Shown here: positions 15,164 to 24,242 of the stretch, one piece after another
Layout: each line of letters begins with the position of its first letter
Position numbering within the stretch: position 1 is the stretch's first letter
Assembly (NCBI RefSeq): GCF_004352845.1
Contig: NZ_SJRX01000013.1
Span: forward strand, 1 to 40,333
DNA length: 40,333 nucleotides
Source: Luteimonas terricola
GTDB lineage: Bacteria; Pseudomonadota; Gammaproteobacteria; Xanthomonadales; Xanthomonadaceae
Direction of reading: 5' to 3'
Made by a program: the position numbers and the translations under genes
The notes under the pieces: model-generated
What the model was told of the DNA's origin: nothing
The model's input: only the letters and a program-made list of their open reading frames with translations
Database searches by the model: none

Positions 15164-18100
15164 TCAGGCCGCCTGCACGATCCGCAGCGGATTCGCCCAC
15201 TCGCGCAGCAGGTCCGCCTCGCGCGCCTTCGCCTTCGCCAGGTGGGCCTCCTTGACGTGGCCGAAGCCGCGGATGTGCTCCGGGATCGAGGCGATCTCGG
15301 CGGCCAGGACGACGTTGCCGGCGTCCAATGCGTCCAGCAGCCCGCCGACGGTGCGTTCGTACTCGTCGATCAGCCGCCGCTCCGTGCGCCGCTCCTGCGT
15401 ATAGCCGAACACGTCCAGCGGTCCGCCGCGCAGGCCCTTGAGCCTGGCCAGCAGCTTGAACGCGCTGAACACCCAGGGGCCGAAGGACTTCTTCTGCAGC
15501 CGCCCCTCGGCGTCGCGCTTCGCCAGCAGCGGCGGTGCAAGGTGGAACTCGAGGCGATAGTCGCCCTCGAACTGCTGCTTCAGGCGGCGCTCGAACTCGC
15601 CGCTGGTGTACAGCCGCGCCACTTCGTACTCGTCCTTGTAGGCCATGAGCTTGAAGAAGTAGCGGGCCACGGCTTCGCTGAGGTCGCTCGCGCCCGGCGC
15701 CCGCGCCTCTTCGGCCGCGCGCACGCGGGCGACGAAGTCGGTGTAGCGGCGGGCGTACTTCGCGTCCTGGTAGTCGGTGAGGAAGGCGCCGCGGCGGGCG
15801 ACCAGTTCGTCCAGGCTGCGCGAGAGGCGGGCGTCGTCCAGCGGCAGGAACGCGAGGGTGTCGCGCGGCTGGCCCCCATCCGCCCTTGGGGCGCCTTCGG
15901 GAAGAGAGGTCGCGGCCGATGCGGGCAGGTGGCGCAGCTCATCCTCGCGGCGCTGCGGCTTGGGCGCGCTGGTGGCGCCCCATTCGTTGCCTTCCCAGTC
16001 GCCCGGGGGCAGGGCGTCGAGCAGGGTCGGCGTGTCCTCGGCGGCGGTGCGGGCGTTGCGCACCAGGCCGGCGGCTTCGCGCACCGCTTCGATGTCGACC
16101 GCGGCCAGGCGGCCCCAGGCGAAGGCGGTCTTGTTCATCTCGATCGCGGCGCCGTTGAGCTCCACCGCGCGCAGCAGCGCGTCCTGCGACAGCGGCACCA
16201 GGCCGCGCTGCCAGGCGTAGCCGAGGATGAACAGGTTGGCGGCGATGGCGTCGCCCAGCAGCGCGGTGGCGAGCTGGGTGGCGTCGACCACGTGCAGCGC
16301 CTGCGCTGCGAACGCCGCCCCGGCCTCGCCGTCGTCGCCGCCCAGCGCCTTGCGCACGGCGCTGACGATGTCGGTCGCGGGGAACTGCATGTCCGGCCGC
16401 GTGGTGAAGGTGCCCGGCATCGCCTCGTAGCTGTTGATCACGACCTGCGAGCGGCCGGCGCGCAGCTTGGACAGCGCCCAGTAGTCGTTGACCACCACCA
16501 TGTCGCAGCCCAGCACCAGGTCGGCCTCGCCGGCGGCGATGCGCACGGCGTGGATGTCGGACGGCGCGGCTGCGATGCGGATGTGGGTGGTGACCGCGCC
16601 GCCCTTCTGCGCCAGGCCGGTCTGGTCGAGCACGCTGGCACCACGGCCCTCCAGGTGGCCGGCCATGCCGAGCAGGGCACCGATGGTGACCACGCCGGTG
16701 CCGCCGACGCCGGTGATGAGGATGTTCCAGGGCCGCGAGAGGTCGCTTGCGAACACCGGGTCCGGCAGGTCGGCCAGGCGCGACAGGCCGGTCGCGGCCT
16801 GGCCCTTGCGCGGCTTGCCGCCGTGCACGGTGACGAAGCTGGGGCAGAAGCCTTCGACGCAGCTGAAGTCCTTGTTGCAGGCCGACTGGTCGATCTCGCG
16901 CTTGCGCCCGAACTCGGTCTCCTTCGGCAGCACCGAAACGCAGAACGACTTCACGCCGCAGTCGCCGCAGCCTTCGCAGACCAGCGAGTTGATCGCGACG
17001 CGCTTGGCGGGATCGGGCAGCTTGCCGCGCTTGCGGCGGCGGCGCTTCTCGGTGGCGCAGGTCTGGTCGTAGATGAGGATGCTGGTGCCCTTGACCTCGC
17101 GCAGGCGCTTCTGCACGGCGTCGAGCTCGCGGCGGTCATGGAACGTCACGCCGGCCGGGAAGATCGAACGGTCGCTCCACTTTTCGATCTCGTCGGAGAC
17201 CAGCGCGATCTCCTGCACGCCCTCGCTGCGCACCTGGTGCGTGATCTGCGGCACCGACAGCGTGCCGTCCACCGGCTGGCCGCCGGTCATCGCCACCGCG
17301 TCGTTGTAGAGGATCTTGTAGGTGATGTTGACGCCGGTGGCGACCGACTGGCGGATGGCCAGCGTGCCGGAGTGGAAGTAGGTGCCGTCGCCGAGGTTCT
17401 GGAACACGTGCGGGGTGTCGGTGAACGGTGCCTGCCCCGACCAGGTCACGCCCTCGCCGCCCATGTGGGTGAAGGTGTCGGTGCTGCGGTCCATCCACGT
17501 CACCATGTAGTGGCAGCCGATGCCGGCCATGGCGCGCGAGCCCTCGGGCACCTTCGTGGACGTGTTGTGCGGGCAGCCGGCGCAGTAGTGCGGCACGCGC
17601 GGGAACTGCGCGCGCGGCAGCGCCAGTGCGCCTTCCTTCTCTTCCATCCAGCGCAGCACGTCGCGCATGTGCCGGGAATCATGGAAGCGCTGGATGCGGC
17701 GCGCGATCACGCCGGCGATGGTCGCGGGCGTCAGCTCGCCGGTGGAGGGCAGGATCCACTCTCCGGACTCGTCGTACTTGCCGACGATCGACGGCCGGCG
17801 GCCGCCGGCCAGCCCGAAGTCGAAGTTGTAGAACAGCTCCTTCATCTGGCTCTCGATGAAGGACAGCTTCTCCTCCACCACCAGGATGTCTTCCAGTCCG
17901 CGCGCGAAGGCGCGGATGCCGACCGGCTCCAGCGGCCAGGTCATGCCGACCTTGTAGACGCGGATGCCGAGCTCCGCGCAGGCGGCGGCGTCCAGGCCCA
18001 GGTATTCCAGCGCCTGCAGCACGTCGAGGTAGCTCTTGCCGGTGGTGACGATGCCCAGCCGCGCCTTGGGCGAATCCACCACCACGCGGTCGATGCGGTT

Positions 18101-18949
18101 GGCGCGGGCAAACGCCTGCGCGGCCTTGACCGCATAGCGGTGCAGGCGCATCTCCTGGTCCATCGGCGGATCCGGCCAGCGGATGTTGAGTCCGCCCGGC
18201 GGCATGTCGAAGTCCTCGGGCGTCACGATCCCGATCGCGAACGGATCCACGTCCACCGACGCCGACGACTCCACCGTCTCGGCGATCGTCTTGAAGCCCA
18301 CCCAGCGGCCGGTGTAACGGCTCATCGCCCAGCCCAGCAGGCCCATGTCGAGGATGTCCTGCACGCCGGCCGGGTTGAGGATCGGCATCAGCGCGCTGGT
18401 GAACTCGCCCTCGCTGCCGTGCGGCAGGGTCGAACTGCGGCAGGCGTGGTCGTCCGCGGCCAGCGCCAGCACGCCGCCGTGGTGGTGGGTGCCGGCGGCG
18501 TTGGCGTGCTTGAACACGTCGCCGGAGCGATCCAGGCCCGGCCCCTTGCCGTACCACATGCCGAATACGCCATCGACCTTGGCCCCGGGGAACAGGTTGG
18601 TCTGCTGCGTGCCCCAGACCATGGTCGCCCCCAGGTCCTCGTTGAGACCCGGCTGGAAGCGCACGGCGGAGGCTTCAAGGTGCTTGCGCGCCCGCCAAAG
18701 CTCCAGGTCGAAGCCGCCCAGCGGGCTGCCGCGGTAGCCGGAGACGAAGCCGGCGGTGTCCAGGCCCGCGGCCTGGTCGCGCAGGCGCTGCATCATCGGC
18801 AGGCGCACCAGGGCCTGCACGCCGCTGAGGTAGATGCGGCCCTGCGTGCGGGTGTATTTGTCCTCGAGCGTGTAGTCCGCATCGGTCACGCCACGGGTCA
18901 GGCCGGTGCTGGCGGAGGCGGGCGAGGACAGTTCGGCGGTGCTGGTCAT
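15164..18949 (-). CDS. Fused indolepyruvate ferredoxin oxidoreductase
   Basis: The 1261-residue product combines the alpha and beta/gamma parts of 2-oxoacid:ferredoxin oxidoreductases. An N-terminal pyrimidine-binding domain begins near GYRGSPLGGFD (about residue 65); a TPP-binding domain carries AGCPHNTSTKVPEGSR near 455; clustered cysteines at about 655-700 (CEGCGDCGVKSFC, CNKDFSCVEGFCPSF) ligate iron-sulphur centres. A gamma domain starts GVGGTGVVTIGALLG near 745, and a DUF6537-like C-terminal region completes it. The enzyme would oxidatively decarboxylate aryl pyruvates to acyl-CoA, reducing ferredoxin, in aromatic amino acid catabolism. ATG 18949 (MTSTAEL) is chosen; the frame runs 70 codons further but that part is Pro/Arg-rich non-family sequence. 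A -10 like TAGAAT (minus strand, 19053-19058) lies upstream in the 260-base divergent gap. Confidence 0.93.
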   Translation of the reverse strand: MTSTAELSSPASASTGLTRGVTDADYTLEDKYTRTQGRIYLSGVQALVRLPMMQRLRDQAAGLDTAGFVSGYRGSPLGGFDLELWRARKHLEASAVRFQPGLNEDLGATMVWGTQQTNLFPGAKVDGVFGMWYGKGPGLDRSGDVFKHANAAGTHHHGGVLALAADDHACRSSTLPHGSEGEFTSALMPILNPAGVQDILDMGLLGWAMSRYTGRWVGFKTIAETVESSASVDVDPFAIGIVTPEDFDMPPGGLNIRWPDPPMDQEMRLHRYAVKAAQAFARANRIDRVVVDSPKARLGIVTTGKSYLDVLQALEYLGLDAAACAELGIRVYKVGMTWPLEPVGIRAFARGLEDILVVEEKLSFIESQMKELFYNFDFGLAGGRRPSIVGKYDESGEWILPSTGELTPATIAGVIARRIQRFHDSRHMRDVLRWMEEKEGALALPRAQFPRVPHYCAGCPHNTSTKVPEGSRAMAGIGCHYMVTWMDRSTDTFTHMGGEGVTWSGQAPFTDTPHVFQNLGDGTYFHSGTLAIRQSVATGVNITYKILYNDAVAMTGGQPVDGTLSVPQITHQVRSEGVQEIALVSDEIEKWSDRSIFPAGVTFHDRRELDAVQKRLREVKGTSILIYDQTCATEKRRRRKRGKLPDPAKRVAINSLVCEGCGDCGVKSFCVSVLPKETEFGRKREIDQSACNKDFSCVEGFCPSFVTVHGGKPRKGQAATGLSRLADLPDPVFASDLSRPWNILITGVGGTGVVTIGALLGMAGHLEGRGASVLDQTGLAQKGGAVTTHIRIAAAPSDIHAVRIAAGEADLVLGCDMVVVNDYWALSKLRAGRSQVVINSYEAMPGTFTTRPDMQFPATDIVSAVRKALGGDDGEAGAAFAAQALHVVDATQLATALLGDAIAANLFILGYAWQRGLVPLSQDALLRAVELNGAAIEMNKTAFAWGRLAAVDIEAVREAAGLVRNARTAAEDTPTLLDALPPGDWEGNEWGATSAPKPQRREDELRHLPASAATSLPEGAPRADGGQPRDTLAFLPLDDARLSRSLDELVARRGAFLTDYQDAKYARRYTDFVARVRAAEEARAPGASDLSEAVARYFFKLMAYKDEYEVARLYTSGEFERRLKQQFEGDYRLEFHLAPPLLAKRDAEGRLQKKSFGPWVFSAFKLLARLKGLRGGPLDVFGYTQERRTERRLIDEYERTVGGLLDALDAGNVVLAAEIASIPEHIRGFGHVKEAHLAKAKAREADLLREWANPLRIVQAA

Positions 18950-19209
18950 GGCGGGACCCTGTGGCAGGCGGGACGCTGGCGGAGGGCGCGTCCGGGAGTC
19001 CCGCGCGCGAGGAGCGCGGGGGCCGGGAGCGGGGATGCGAAAAGCGGCGCGGATTCTAGCAAGCGGCCATGATGTCGTGATTCCCGGCCCGGCGCGGCCC
19101 GGTGGCGGGGACGGTGCTGCGCATGGTGTCCGGGCCGGGGCTGAATCCACGGCGCGCACCCGTTACTATGCCCGCGGGGTACAGGGGCCCCGCCACCAGC
19201 AGTCATGCC

Positions 19210-19848
19210 ATGAAACGCCATCTCGCGCGCCGCCTTGGCGCGGCCCTTCTCGTCCTGCTCCCGTTCGCCGTGTGCGCCCAGGAGATTCCCAGGCCGAAGG
19301 AGTTCTATTTCGAAGTCGACAGCGCGGTGACGCGGTCGTTCGAGCTGTTTCCGGGCAGTGACGATGCCACTGTCGAGCGCCTGCTCAGGGCCCGCGACCG
19401 CGACCGCCGGGGCGAAGGCGCGCTGGCGTCGGCGCAGCTGGCGCGCATCGCCTATGCCTCGGGTCGCGCCGAGACCGGCGCCGCGCTCTATTCGGAGGCC
19501 CGGTCGGGCGCGGAGAGCGCGCGCATGCGTGATGGCTTGCACTGGAACCAGGGCTGGGACCTGTATCGCAGCGGCGATTTCGCCGGCGCGCTCGAGCAGT
19601 GGCGCATCGCCGGCGCCGAGCGCCTGAAGGGCCCGTCATGGCTGCCGCCGACGCTCGCGCTGGGGCTGTGGCAGCTCGACCGCAAGGACGAAGCCGTGCG
19701 CTGGTACGCCGCGGCCGTGCGCACCGAGCCACGGCAGTGGCAGGCGCCGGACCTTGCGCAGCTGCTGCCCGACTGGACCGCCGCCGACCGCGCGGTGCTG
19801 GCCGAAGTGGTCGCGGCCTGGCAGGCCGATCCGCCGGCCTGGCCCTGA
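19210..19848 (+). CDS. Exported TPR-like protein, unknown function
   Basis: The product is 212 residues. A signal peptide (RRLGAALLVLLPFAVCA, then QEI) directs export. The body consists of short helical repeats resembling TPR units: EGALASAQLARIAYASGRAETGAALYSEA, GLHWNQGWDLYRSGDFAGALEQWRIAG and LALGLWQLDRKDEAVRWYAAAV, with the Trp/Tyr/Ala spacing expected of TPRs. It probably mediates a protein contact in the periplasm. TACTAT (19164-19169) is a plausible -10. The gene is convergent with the first ankyrin lipoprotein gene (58 bases between stops); no sequence similarity links it to the other plus-strand gene of the region at 22347. Confidence 0.68.
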   Translation: MKRHLARRLGAALLVLLPFAVCAQEIPRPKEFYFEVDSAVTRSFELFPGSDDATVERLLRARDRDRRGEGALASAQLARIAYASGRAETGAALYSEARSGAESARMRDGLHWNQGWDLYRSGDFAGALEQWRIAGAERLKGPSWLPPTLALGLWQLDRKDEAVRWYAAAVRTEPRQWQAPDLAQLLPDWTAADRAVLAEVVAAWQADPPAWP

Positions 19849-19880
19849 GCACGATCGTCTGATGGTCGCCTGACGCATGC

Positions 19881-19900
19881 GCGGTGCCCTGCGGGACCGC
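19881..19900. terminator. Bulged GC hairpin between convergent genes
   Basis: GCGGT-G-CCC (19881-19889), a three-base loop, then GGGACCGC (19893-19900) form an eight-pair stem with one bulge, in the 58-base gap between convergent stops. It could end transcription from both sides. There is no U-tract. Confidence 0.35.
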
Positions 19901-19906
19901 GGCTGA

Positions 19907-20632
19907 TTACTCGCCGACGCCCGCCTCCAGCGGGACGTCGTGCGCGCGCAGCCACGCGATCACCGCCTCGCGCTCTTCGCGCGCACGCGCGTTGAGCAAG
20001 GCTTCGTCAAGCTGGAAGTAGTAGGGCTGGAAGCTGTCGCCGGCCGAGTTGGTGGCGTGCGCCGGCGCGCCGCCTTCCAGCAGCACCAACACGATCGCTC
20101 CGGCGTTGATCGAACCCGCCGCGTGCAGGGGCGTGCCGCCGTTGTTGTCCGCGGCACCGGGGTCCGCGCCGGCGTCGAGCAGCATCCGCACCTGCGCTTC
20201 GCCGCGGCCGAGGATGGCGCGCGCCAGCGGGGTTTCACCGGTCACGCTGTTGCGCAGGTCGGGGTTGCCGCCGCGGTCGAGCAGGATGCGCAGGATCTCC
20301 GGGTCGTCGCCGAACGCCGCGGCGTGCACCGCGCTGCCGCCGCCCGGCGGCTGCCGGTCGGGATCGGCGCCGGCGTCGAGCAGCGCATCGACCGCTGTCG
20401 CCTGTCCGGCGGCCACGGCCAGCTGCAGCAGGCTGGTGCCGTCCGCGCCGGGCGTGTCCGGGTGGACGCCGGCCAGGCCGGCGCGCAGCGCCTCGGCGTC
20501 GCCGCGCAGGGCGGCGTCGGCAAGCGGTGCAAGCTGGGGCTCGGAGAAGGCGTGGTCCATGGTCGGCGGTCGGCTGCAGGCGGTCGCGCTGGCCGCAAGG
20601 AGAAGGATCAGGGCACTGGTGCGCATGCCCAT
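19907..20632 (-). CDS. Ankyrin-repeat lipoprotein 1 (candidate immunity partner of lipase-like protein 1)
   Basis: The product is 241 residues. A lipoprotein signal ending in ATAC is followed by four to five ankyrin repeats, seen as DGTSLLQLAVAAGQATAVDALLDAGADP, GSAVHAAAFGDDPEILRILLDRGGNP, GETPLARAILGRGEAQVRMLLDAGAD and GTPLHAAGSINAGAIVLVLLEGG. A C-terminal cap follows (FQPYYFQLDEALLNARAREEREAVIAWLRAH). The same cap occurs in the ankyrin lipoprotein at 23397, so the two are paralogues. It lies 24 bases downstream of lipase-like gene 1 on the same strand. A lipoprotein facing the periplasm, encoded right after a putative lipase, fits an immunity role; this is inference. ATG at 20632 chosen; ATG 20626 and GTG 20644 are alternatives. 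Confidence 0.85.
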   Translation of the reverse strand: MGMRTSALILLLAASATACSRPPTMDHAFSEPQLAPLADAALRGDAEALRAGLAGVHPDTPGADGTSLLQLAVAAGQATAVDALLDAGADPDRQPPGGGSAVHAAAFGDDPEILRILLDRGGNPDLRNSVTGETPLARAILGRGEAQVRMLLDAGADPGAADNNGGTPLHAAGSINAGAIVLVLLEGGAPAHATNSAGDSFQPYYFQLDEALLNARAREEREAVIAWLRAHDVPLEAGVGE

Positions 20633-20656
20633 GGATGGTGCCACAGCGGCGCGCGG

Positions 20657-22195
20657 TCAGCCGCGGAACCAGTTGTACAGGGCCTGGGCCCCATCGCCGA
20701 TCAGGTCGATGCCGCCCTCGACCACGTTGCCGCCGAAGTCGATCACGGCTTCGACCGCTTTGCCGCCGCCGGACACCACGTTCACGGCGATGTCGCTGAC
20801 GGGTCCGTCGAAGCGGTCGTCGATGCGGTCGGCCAGTGCGTCGGCACCGTGGCGCACGGTGTCGCCGGTGGAGTTGAACGCGCCTTCGACGATGTCACCG
20901 GCGATGCTGAAGCCGCCCTCGATGTGGTTGCCATTGGCGAAGTCGGTTTCCACCACCTCGATGATGTCGCTCGCGAGGTCATGCGTGTTGCGCGCGAAAT
21001 CGTCCTGCAGCGCGTCCGGCACCAGGTCGGTGAGGGCGCGGCCGGTATCGGTCGGGTTCCGGTAGCCCGGCTGCCACGGCTGCTGCTGGATCATGGCCTC
21101 GGTGAGCAGCTCCGGGCTGTGGCTGACCGCGCCGCGCACCAGGCTGGCGACATCGCCCAGCACCGGGACGTTGAGCCGGTCCAGCACCTCGAGGCCGGTA
21201 CCCAGGCCGATGGCGACCGGCGTCGGCAGCCCGGTTTCCAGGGCCAGGCCGCGCGGCACCAGGGTCAGGTCCTGCGCGCCCTCGGGCTTGACCACGATCT
21301 GCGTGCCCAGCGCGTCGGGCGCGGCGAGCGCGAACGGGCTGGACTCCTGGAACTGCGTCACCAGGTCCTCGTGCATGGAGTAGCGGCGGATCAGGCCGCC
21401 CTCGGCCATGTCGCGCGCGGCCTGCGGGTCGATGCCCATGCGGTCGAGCGTGTTGGGATGGATGCCGGACGCGTCGAAGGTCACCGCCGGCACGCCCGAG
21501 GCCAGCGAGGCCACGGAGGCCAGTCCGCCGCCCTGCGAATGGCCGGTGATGGCGAGGTTGGTGGCGTTGCCGCTTTCGTCCACGGTGCCGAAGCGGCGCT
21601 CGAACTCGACCGCGGTCTGCGTCGCGAGACCGCTGAACTTGTCGACCTGGTCGCTGGTGGTGAAGCCCGCGCCCTGGCGGAAGTTGTTCATCCAGTCCGC
21701 GCCGCTGCCGTCGGTGCCGCGGTAGGCGAGCACGAAGTTGCCGTCGCAGTCCTTGTAGATTTCGGCCTTGAAGTGCTGGGCCAGCAACTGGTCGCCGCCG
21801 TCGAGGTATTGCGCGCGCCATGCGGCGGGGTCGTCGATGCCGCGCGCGGCGAGGTCGGCGTCGGTGACCTCGGACCAGCCGGCCGGCGGCGCGCCGCGGG
21901 TGCCATAGACGACGGTGGCGAGCTGCGACAGCACGACGTCGAATTCCTGCGCCTGCTGGCCACCGGCGACCGCGGAGAGTTCGCCCGGGCCGACGCCGTC
22001 GGGCGCGCACTGCGGTGCGGCCGGCGCGCTGGGCGCAAGCGCCGACAGCTGCGGGTGGTAGCTCGGCTCGTGGCGGCCCTGCAGCGGCTGCAGCGCCGGG
22101 GCGTTGGCCGCCTGTGCCGCCGGCGGCGGCGCGGACTGCAGGCTGCGCAGGTGGATGCTGGAGGCCGAATCGTTGTCCAGGCGTGCATGCAGCAT
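20657..22195 (-). CDS. Lipase-like protein 1 with Gly/Asp-rich C-terminal tail (candidate effector)
   Basis: The product is 512 residues without a signal peptide. Residues 1-75 are Pro/Ala-rich. Residues 80-370 form an alpha/beta hydrolase of the class 3 lipase kind: FVLAYRGTDG (154-163), nucleophile Ser220 in GHSQGGGLAS, likely Asp277 in RRYSMHEDLVT and likely His359 in AVSHSPELL. The rest (about 395-512) is a run of short amphipathic segments built on G-(D/N)-x-V-E-G type units (IAGDIVEGAFNSTGDTV, IDFGGNVVEGGIDLIGDG), ending YNWFRG. The region is clearly related to the protein at 24243. It probably hydrolyses phospholipid or neutral lipid. I see no XVIPCD, PAAR, VgrG or RTX element. AGGAACGTCGCC precedes the ATG. 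Confidence 0.8.
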   Translation of the reverse strand: MLHARLDNDSASSIHLRSLQSAPPPAAQAANAPALQPLQGRHEPSYHPQLSALAPSAPAAPQCAPDGVGPGELSAVAGGQQAQEFDVVLSQLATVVYGTRGAPPAGWSEVTDADLAARGIDDPAAWRAQYLDGGDQLLAQHFKAEIYKDCDGNFVLAYRGTDGSGADWMNNFRQGAGFTTSDQVDKFSGLATQTAVEFERRFGTVDESGNATNLAITGHSQGGGLASVASLASGVPAVTFDASGIHPNTLDRMGIDPQAARDMAEGGLIRRYSMHEDLVTQFQESSPFALAAPDALGTQIVVKPEGAQDLTLVPRGLALETGLPTPVAIGLGTGLEVLDRLNVPVLGDVASLVRGAVSHSPELLTEAMIQQQPWQPGYRNPTDTGRALTDLVPDALQDDFARNTHDLASDIIEVVETDFANGNHIEGGFSIAGDIVEGAFNSTGDTVRHGADALADRIDDRFDGPVSDIAVNVVSGGGKAVEAVIDFGGNVVEGGIDLIGDGAQALYNWFRG

Positions 22196-22346
22196 GGCGA
22201 CGTTCCTGCGGGGTCTGCCGCCAGTGGACCGTCGCCGGGCGGCGCCTTCAAGCGGGGGCGCACCCTAGGTCGCAGCCCTGGCGTGGCATCGCCGACACGT
22301 CGGCACGGATATGCTGCGGGCGGTCGATCACGCAATGGAGCCGCGC

Positions 22347-23372
22347 ATGCGCATCCGATTCCTGCTGCCCTTCCTGCTGCTGTCCGCGTTGGCCGTGCCC
22401 GCGCTTGCGCAGATGCAACAGCCGCCCGAAGCCAGCGAGGAAGAGCTGCAGCGTGCGCAGCAGCGCGCCGAGGCCTGGCAGGCCTATGGCCTGCGCGTGG
22501 CGGAGGCGCTGGGGCGCTCGGACGGTGCGCGCGACCTGGCCCTGGCAGCGGTGCTGGAGGCAACGGCCCGCCCGCATGAAGGCGCCACCGCGCTTGCGGC
22601 CGACGCCGCGCGCTGGCGTGCCGAAGCGGCCACGAAGGGCGCCGGCGACACCATCACCCTGCAGCTCCTGGTTGCAGCGGGCATGGTCGGTGACGACCAG
22701 GCCGCGGCCGTCGCCGCCGCGCGCCGATGGCAGGTGCTGGAGCCGGGCAACCTGGCCCCGGTGATGTTCCAGGGCCTGGACGCCGGGGCCGTGCTTGCGG
22801 CCGCGGCGCAGTCCGGCCGCAACACCCCCGATCCGTATCCGTTGCAGCGCTGGGCCGCCGCTGCGCTGCGCCGGCATCCACCGACCGCGGCGGAGTGGGC
22901 GACCCTGGGCGAGGGGCCGCGGCCTTCGGACGAGATCCATGCCGCGGGTTGGGCCGCGTCGCTTCAGGCCATCCTGCTGCCCGACTACCGTGACGTGCTC
23001 GGCGCCTGCAGCGGCCGCCAGCTGGCCACGGCCGGTCGCGCAGCGGCCTGCGGGCCCATGGCGGAACTGCTGCTGGCGCGGCCGCAAACCGTGCTCGACG
23101 AACGCATCGGCCTGTCGATGGCGCGCGAGCAGGCACGCAGCGCGACCGAGGCCGCGGCCCTGGACGCGCGTCGCCGCGGGGTGGACTGGCGCCAGGAACA
23201 ACTGGGCGAGCTGGCCATGCGCGAAGAGGGTGACGATGCGGCGTTCGCGCGCCTGCTGGCCGATCCCTCGATCGACACCGAGGACGAACTGGGGCGGCGC
23301 GTGCTGTCCGCGGCCGGCGTGGCGACGGAGCCGCCGGCCGGCTGGCAGGCGCCCTGGCAGCGCCGGCGCTGA
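22347..23372 (+). CDS. Exported helical protein, unknown function
   Basis: The product is 341 residues with a signal peptide (RIRFLLPFLLLSALAVPALAQ). The mature chain is Ala-rich and helical, with charged segments (EASEEELQRAQQRAEAWQAYGLRVAEALG) and repeated short helical hairpins that could be degenerate TPR or SEL1-like units; three cysteines (near 225-245) are present. I do not recognise a family. It lies between the two lipase/ankyrin modules, divergent from lipase 1 (151-base gap) and convergent with ankyrin lipoprotein 2 (24-base gap). GGAG at 22337-22340 supports ATG 22347 rather than ATG 22335. Its position suggests a link with the flanking modules, but that is guesswork. Confidence 0.65.
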   Translation: MRIRFLLPFLLLSALAVPALAQMQQPPEASEEELQRAQQRAEAWQAYGLRVAEALGRSDGARDLALAAVLEATARPHEGATALAADAARWRAEAATKGAGDTITLQLLVAAGMVGDDQAAAVAAARRWQVLEPGNLAPVMFQGLDAGAVLAAAAQSGRNTPDPYPLQRWAAAALRRHPPTAAEWATLGEGPRPSDEIHAAGWAASLQAILLPDYRDVLGACSGRQLATAGRAAACGPMAELLLARPQTVLDERIGLSMAREQARSATEAAALDARRRGVDWRQEQLGELAMREEGDDAAFARLLADPSIDTEDELGRRVLSAAGVATEPPAGWQAPWQRRR

Positions 23373-23388
23373 GAACGCGTTGGGACGT

Positions 23389-23406
23389 GCGCGGCCTCAG
23401 CCGCGC
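23389..23406. terminator. Hairpin with a stop codon in its loop
   Basis: GCGCGGC (23389-23395) and GCCGCGC (23400-23406) pair perfectly around CTCA, whose last three bases are the TGA stop of the ankyrin lipoprotein on the minus strand. It also lies 16 bases past the stop of the plus-strand gene, so it may serve as a shared terminator. No U-tract. Confidence 0.35.
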
Positions 23407-24185
23407 GGCTGCACCGCGATGCCCTTGGCCTGCAGCCAGGCGTCGATCTTTTCCAGGTGGCGGCGGGTGGCGGCGTTGAGCAGCTTGGGGTCGCCGCGGT
23501 ACAGATAGTCCTGGAAGGTCGCGCCGGTGCGATCGGTGGCGCGCGGGTCGGCGCCGCCTTCCAGGAAGCGCAGCACCGCGGCGGAATCCTTCACCAGCGC
23601 CGCCTGGTGCAGCGGCGTGGTGCCGTTGCGGTCGGCCACGTCCAGGCGCGCGCCCGCGCGCAGCAGCACGTCGATGTTGTCCTCGCTGTCGGCGCGCAGC
23701 GCGTCGTACAGCGGCGTCGCGCCGGTCACGGTGTTCGGCGTATCGGGCGACATGCCGTGTTCGAGCAGCGCGTCCAGCCAGCCCTCGCTCTTGCCCATGG
23801 CGGCCAGGTGCAGCGCGGTGCGGCCGTCGCGGTTGCCCTGCGCGGGGTCGGCGCCGAGCGCCAGCAGCAGCCGGAAGGCGTCGCGGTCGCCCCGCTTCAT
23901 CGCCCATTGCAGCAGCGGCTGGCCCTGCTCGTCGAGGGCGTTGGGGTTGGCGCCGGCGGCAATCAGCTCGCGTGCGAGCGTTTCGTCGCCGCCCGTGACG
24001 GCGGCGGCGAGCTGCGCGTTGCCGGGGTTTTCGAAGGCCTGGCCTGGAGTCACATCTGTCCCTTGCCGGGCACAGCCGGCGGTGGAGGCGAGCATCAGCG
24101 ACGCGGCCAGGAGCGCGCGCACGCAATGCCGCGCCGTCCAGGAAGGCGGCGCGGCGGGTGTGCGTGCGGGGGCGGCGTCGGGCAT
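23397..24185 (-). CDS. Ankyrin-repeat lipoprotein 2 (candidate immunity partner of lipase-like protein 2)
   Basis: The product is 262 residues. The N-terminus has an Ala/Pro-rich stretch, then a hydrophobic segment with lipobox STAGC (HCVRALLAASLMLASTAGC). About five ankyrin repeats follow: NAQLAAAVTGGDETLARELIAAGANP, GQPLLQWAMKRGDRDAFRLLLALGADP, GRTALHLAAMGKSEGWLDALLEHGMSP, GATPLYDALRADSEDNIDVLLRAG and GTTPLHQAALVKDSAAVLRFLEGGADP. The cap FQDYLYRGDPKLLNAATRRHLEKIDAWLQA aligns with that of ankyrin lipoprotein 1. The gene follows lipase-like gene 2 after 57 bases on the same strand. ATG 24185 is chosen; a TTG at 24194 is possible. The immunity role is inferred from order, location and paralogy. 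Confidence 0.85.
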   Translation of the reverse strand: MPDAAPARTPAAPPSWTARHCVRALLAASLMLASTAGCARQGTDVTPGQAFENPGNAQLAAAVTGGDETLARELIAAGANPNALDEQGQPLLQWAMKRGDRDAFRLLLALGADPAQGNRDGRTALHLAAMGKSEGWLDALLEHGMSPDTPNTVTGATPLYDALRADSEDNIDVLLRAGARLDVADRNGTTPLHQAALVKDSAAVLRFLEGGADPRATDRTGATFQDYLYRGDPKLLNAATRRHLEKIDAWLQAKGIAVQPRG

Positions 24186-24242
24186 GGCGACCAAGGTACT
24201 ACGCCGGGGCTTCAGCCTGCGTGCGGATCAGGCGCGCCGGGA

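Noticed and set aside
15155..19072. Plus-strand open frame of about 1300 codons
   Set aside because: It is antisense to the fused indolepyruvate ferredoxin oxidoreductase, which has clear domains; the plus-strand translation is a His/Arg/Val-rich artefact of high GC.
19940..22579. Plus-strand open frame of 879 codons
   Set aside because: It is antisense to the ankyrin lipoprotein 1 and lipase-like protein 1 genes, with no recognisable domain.
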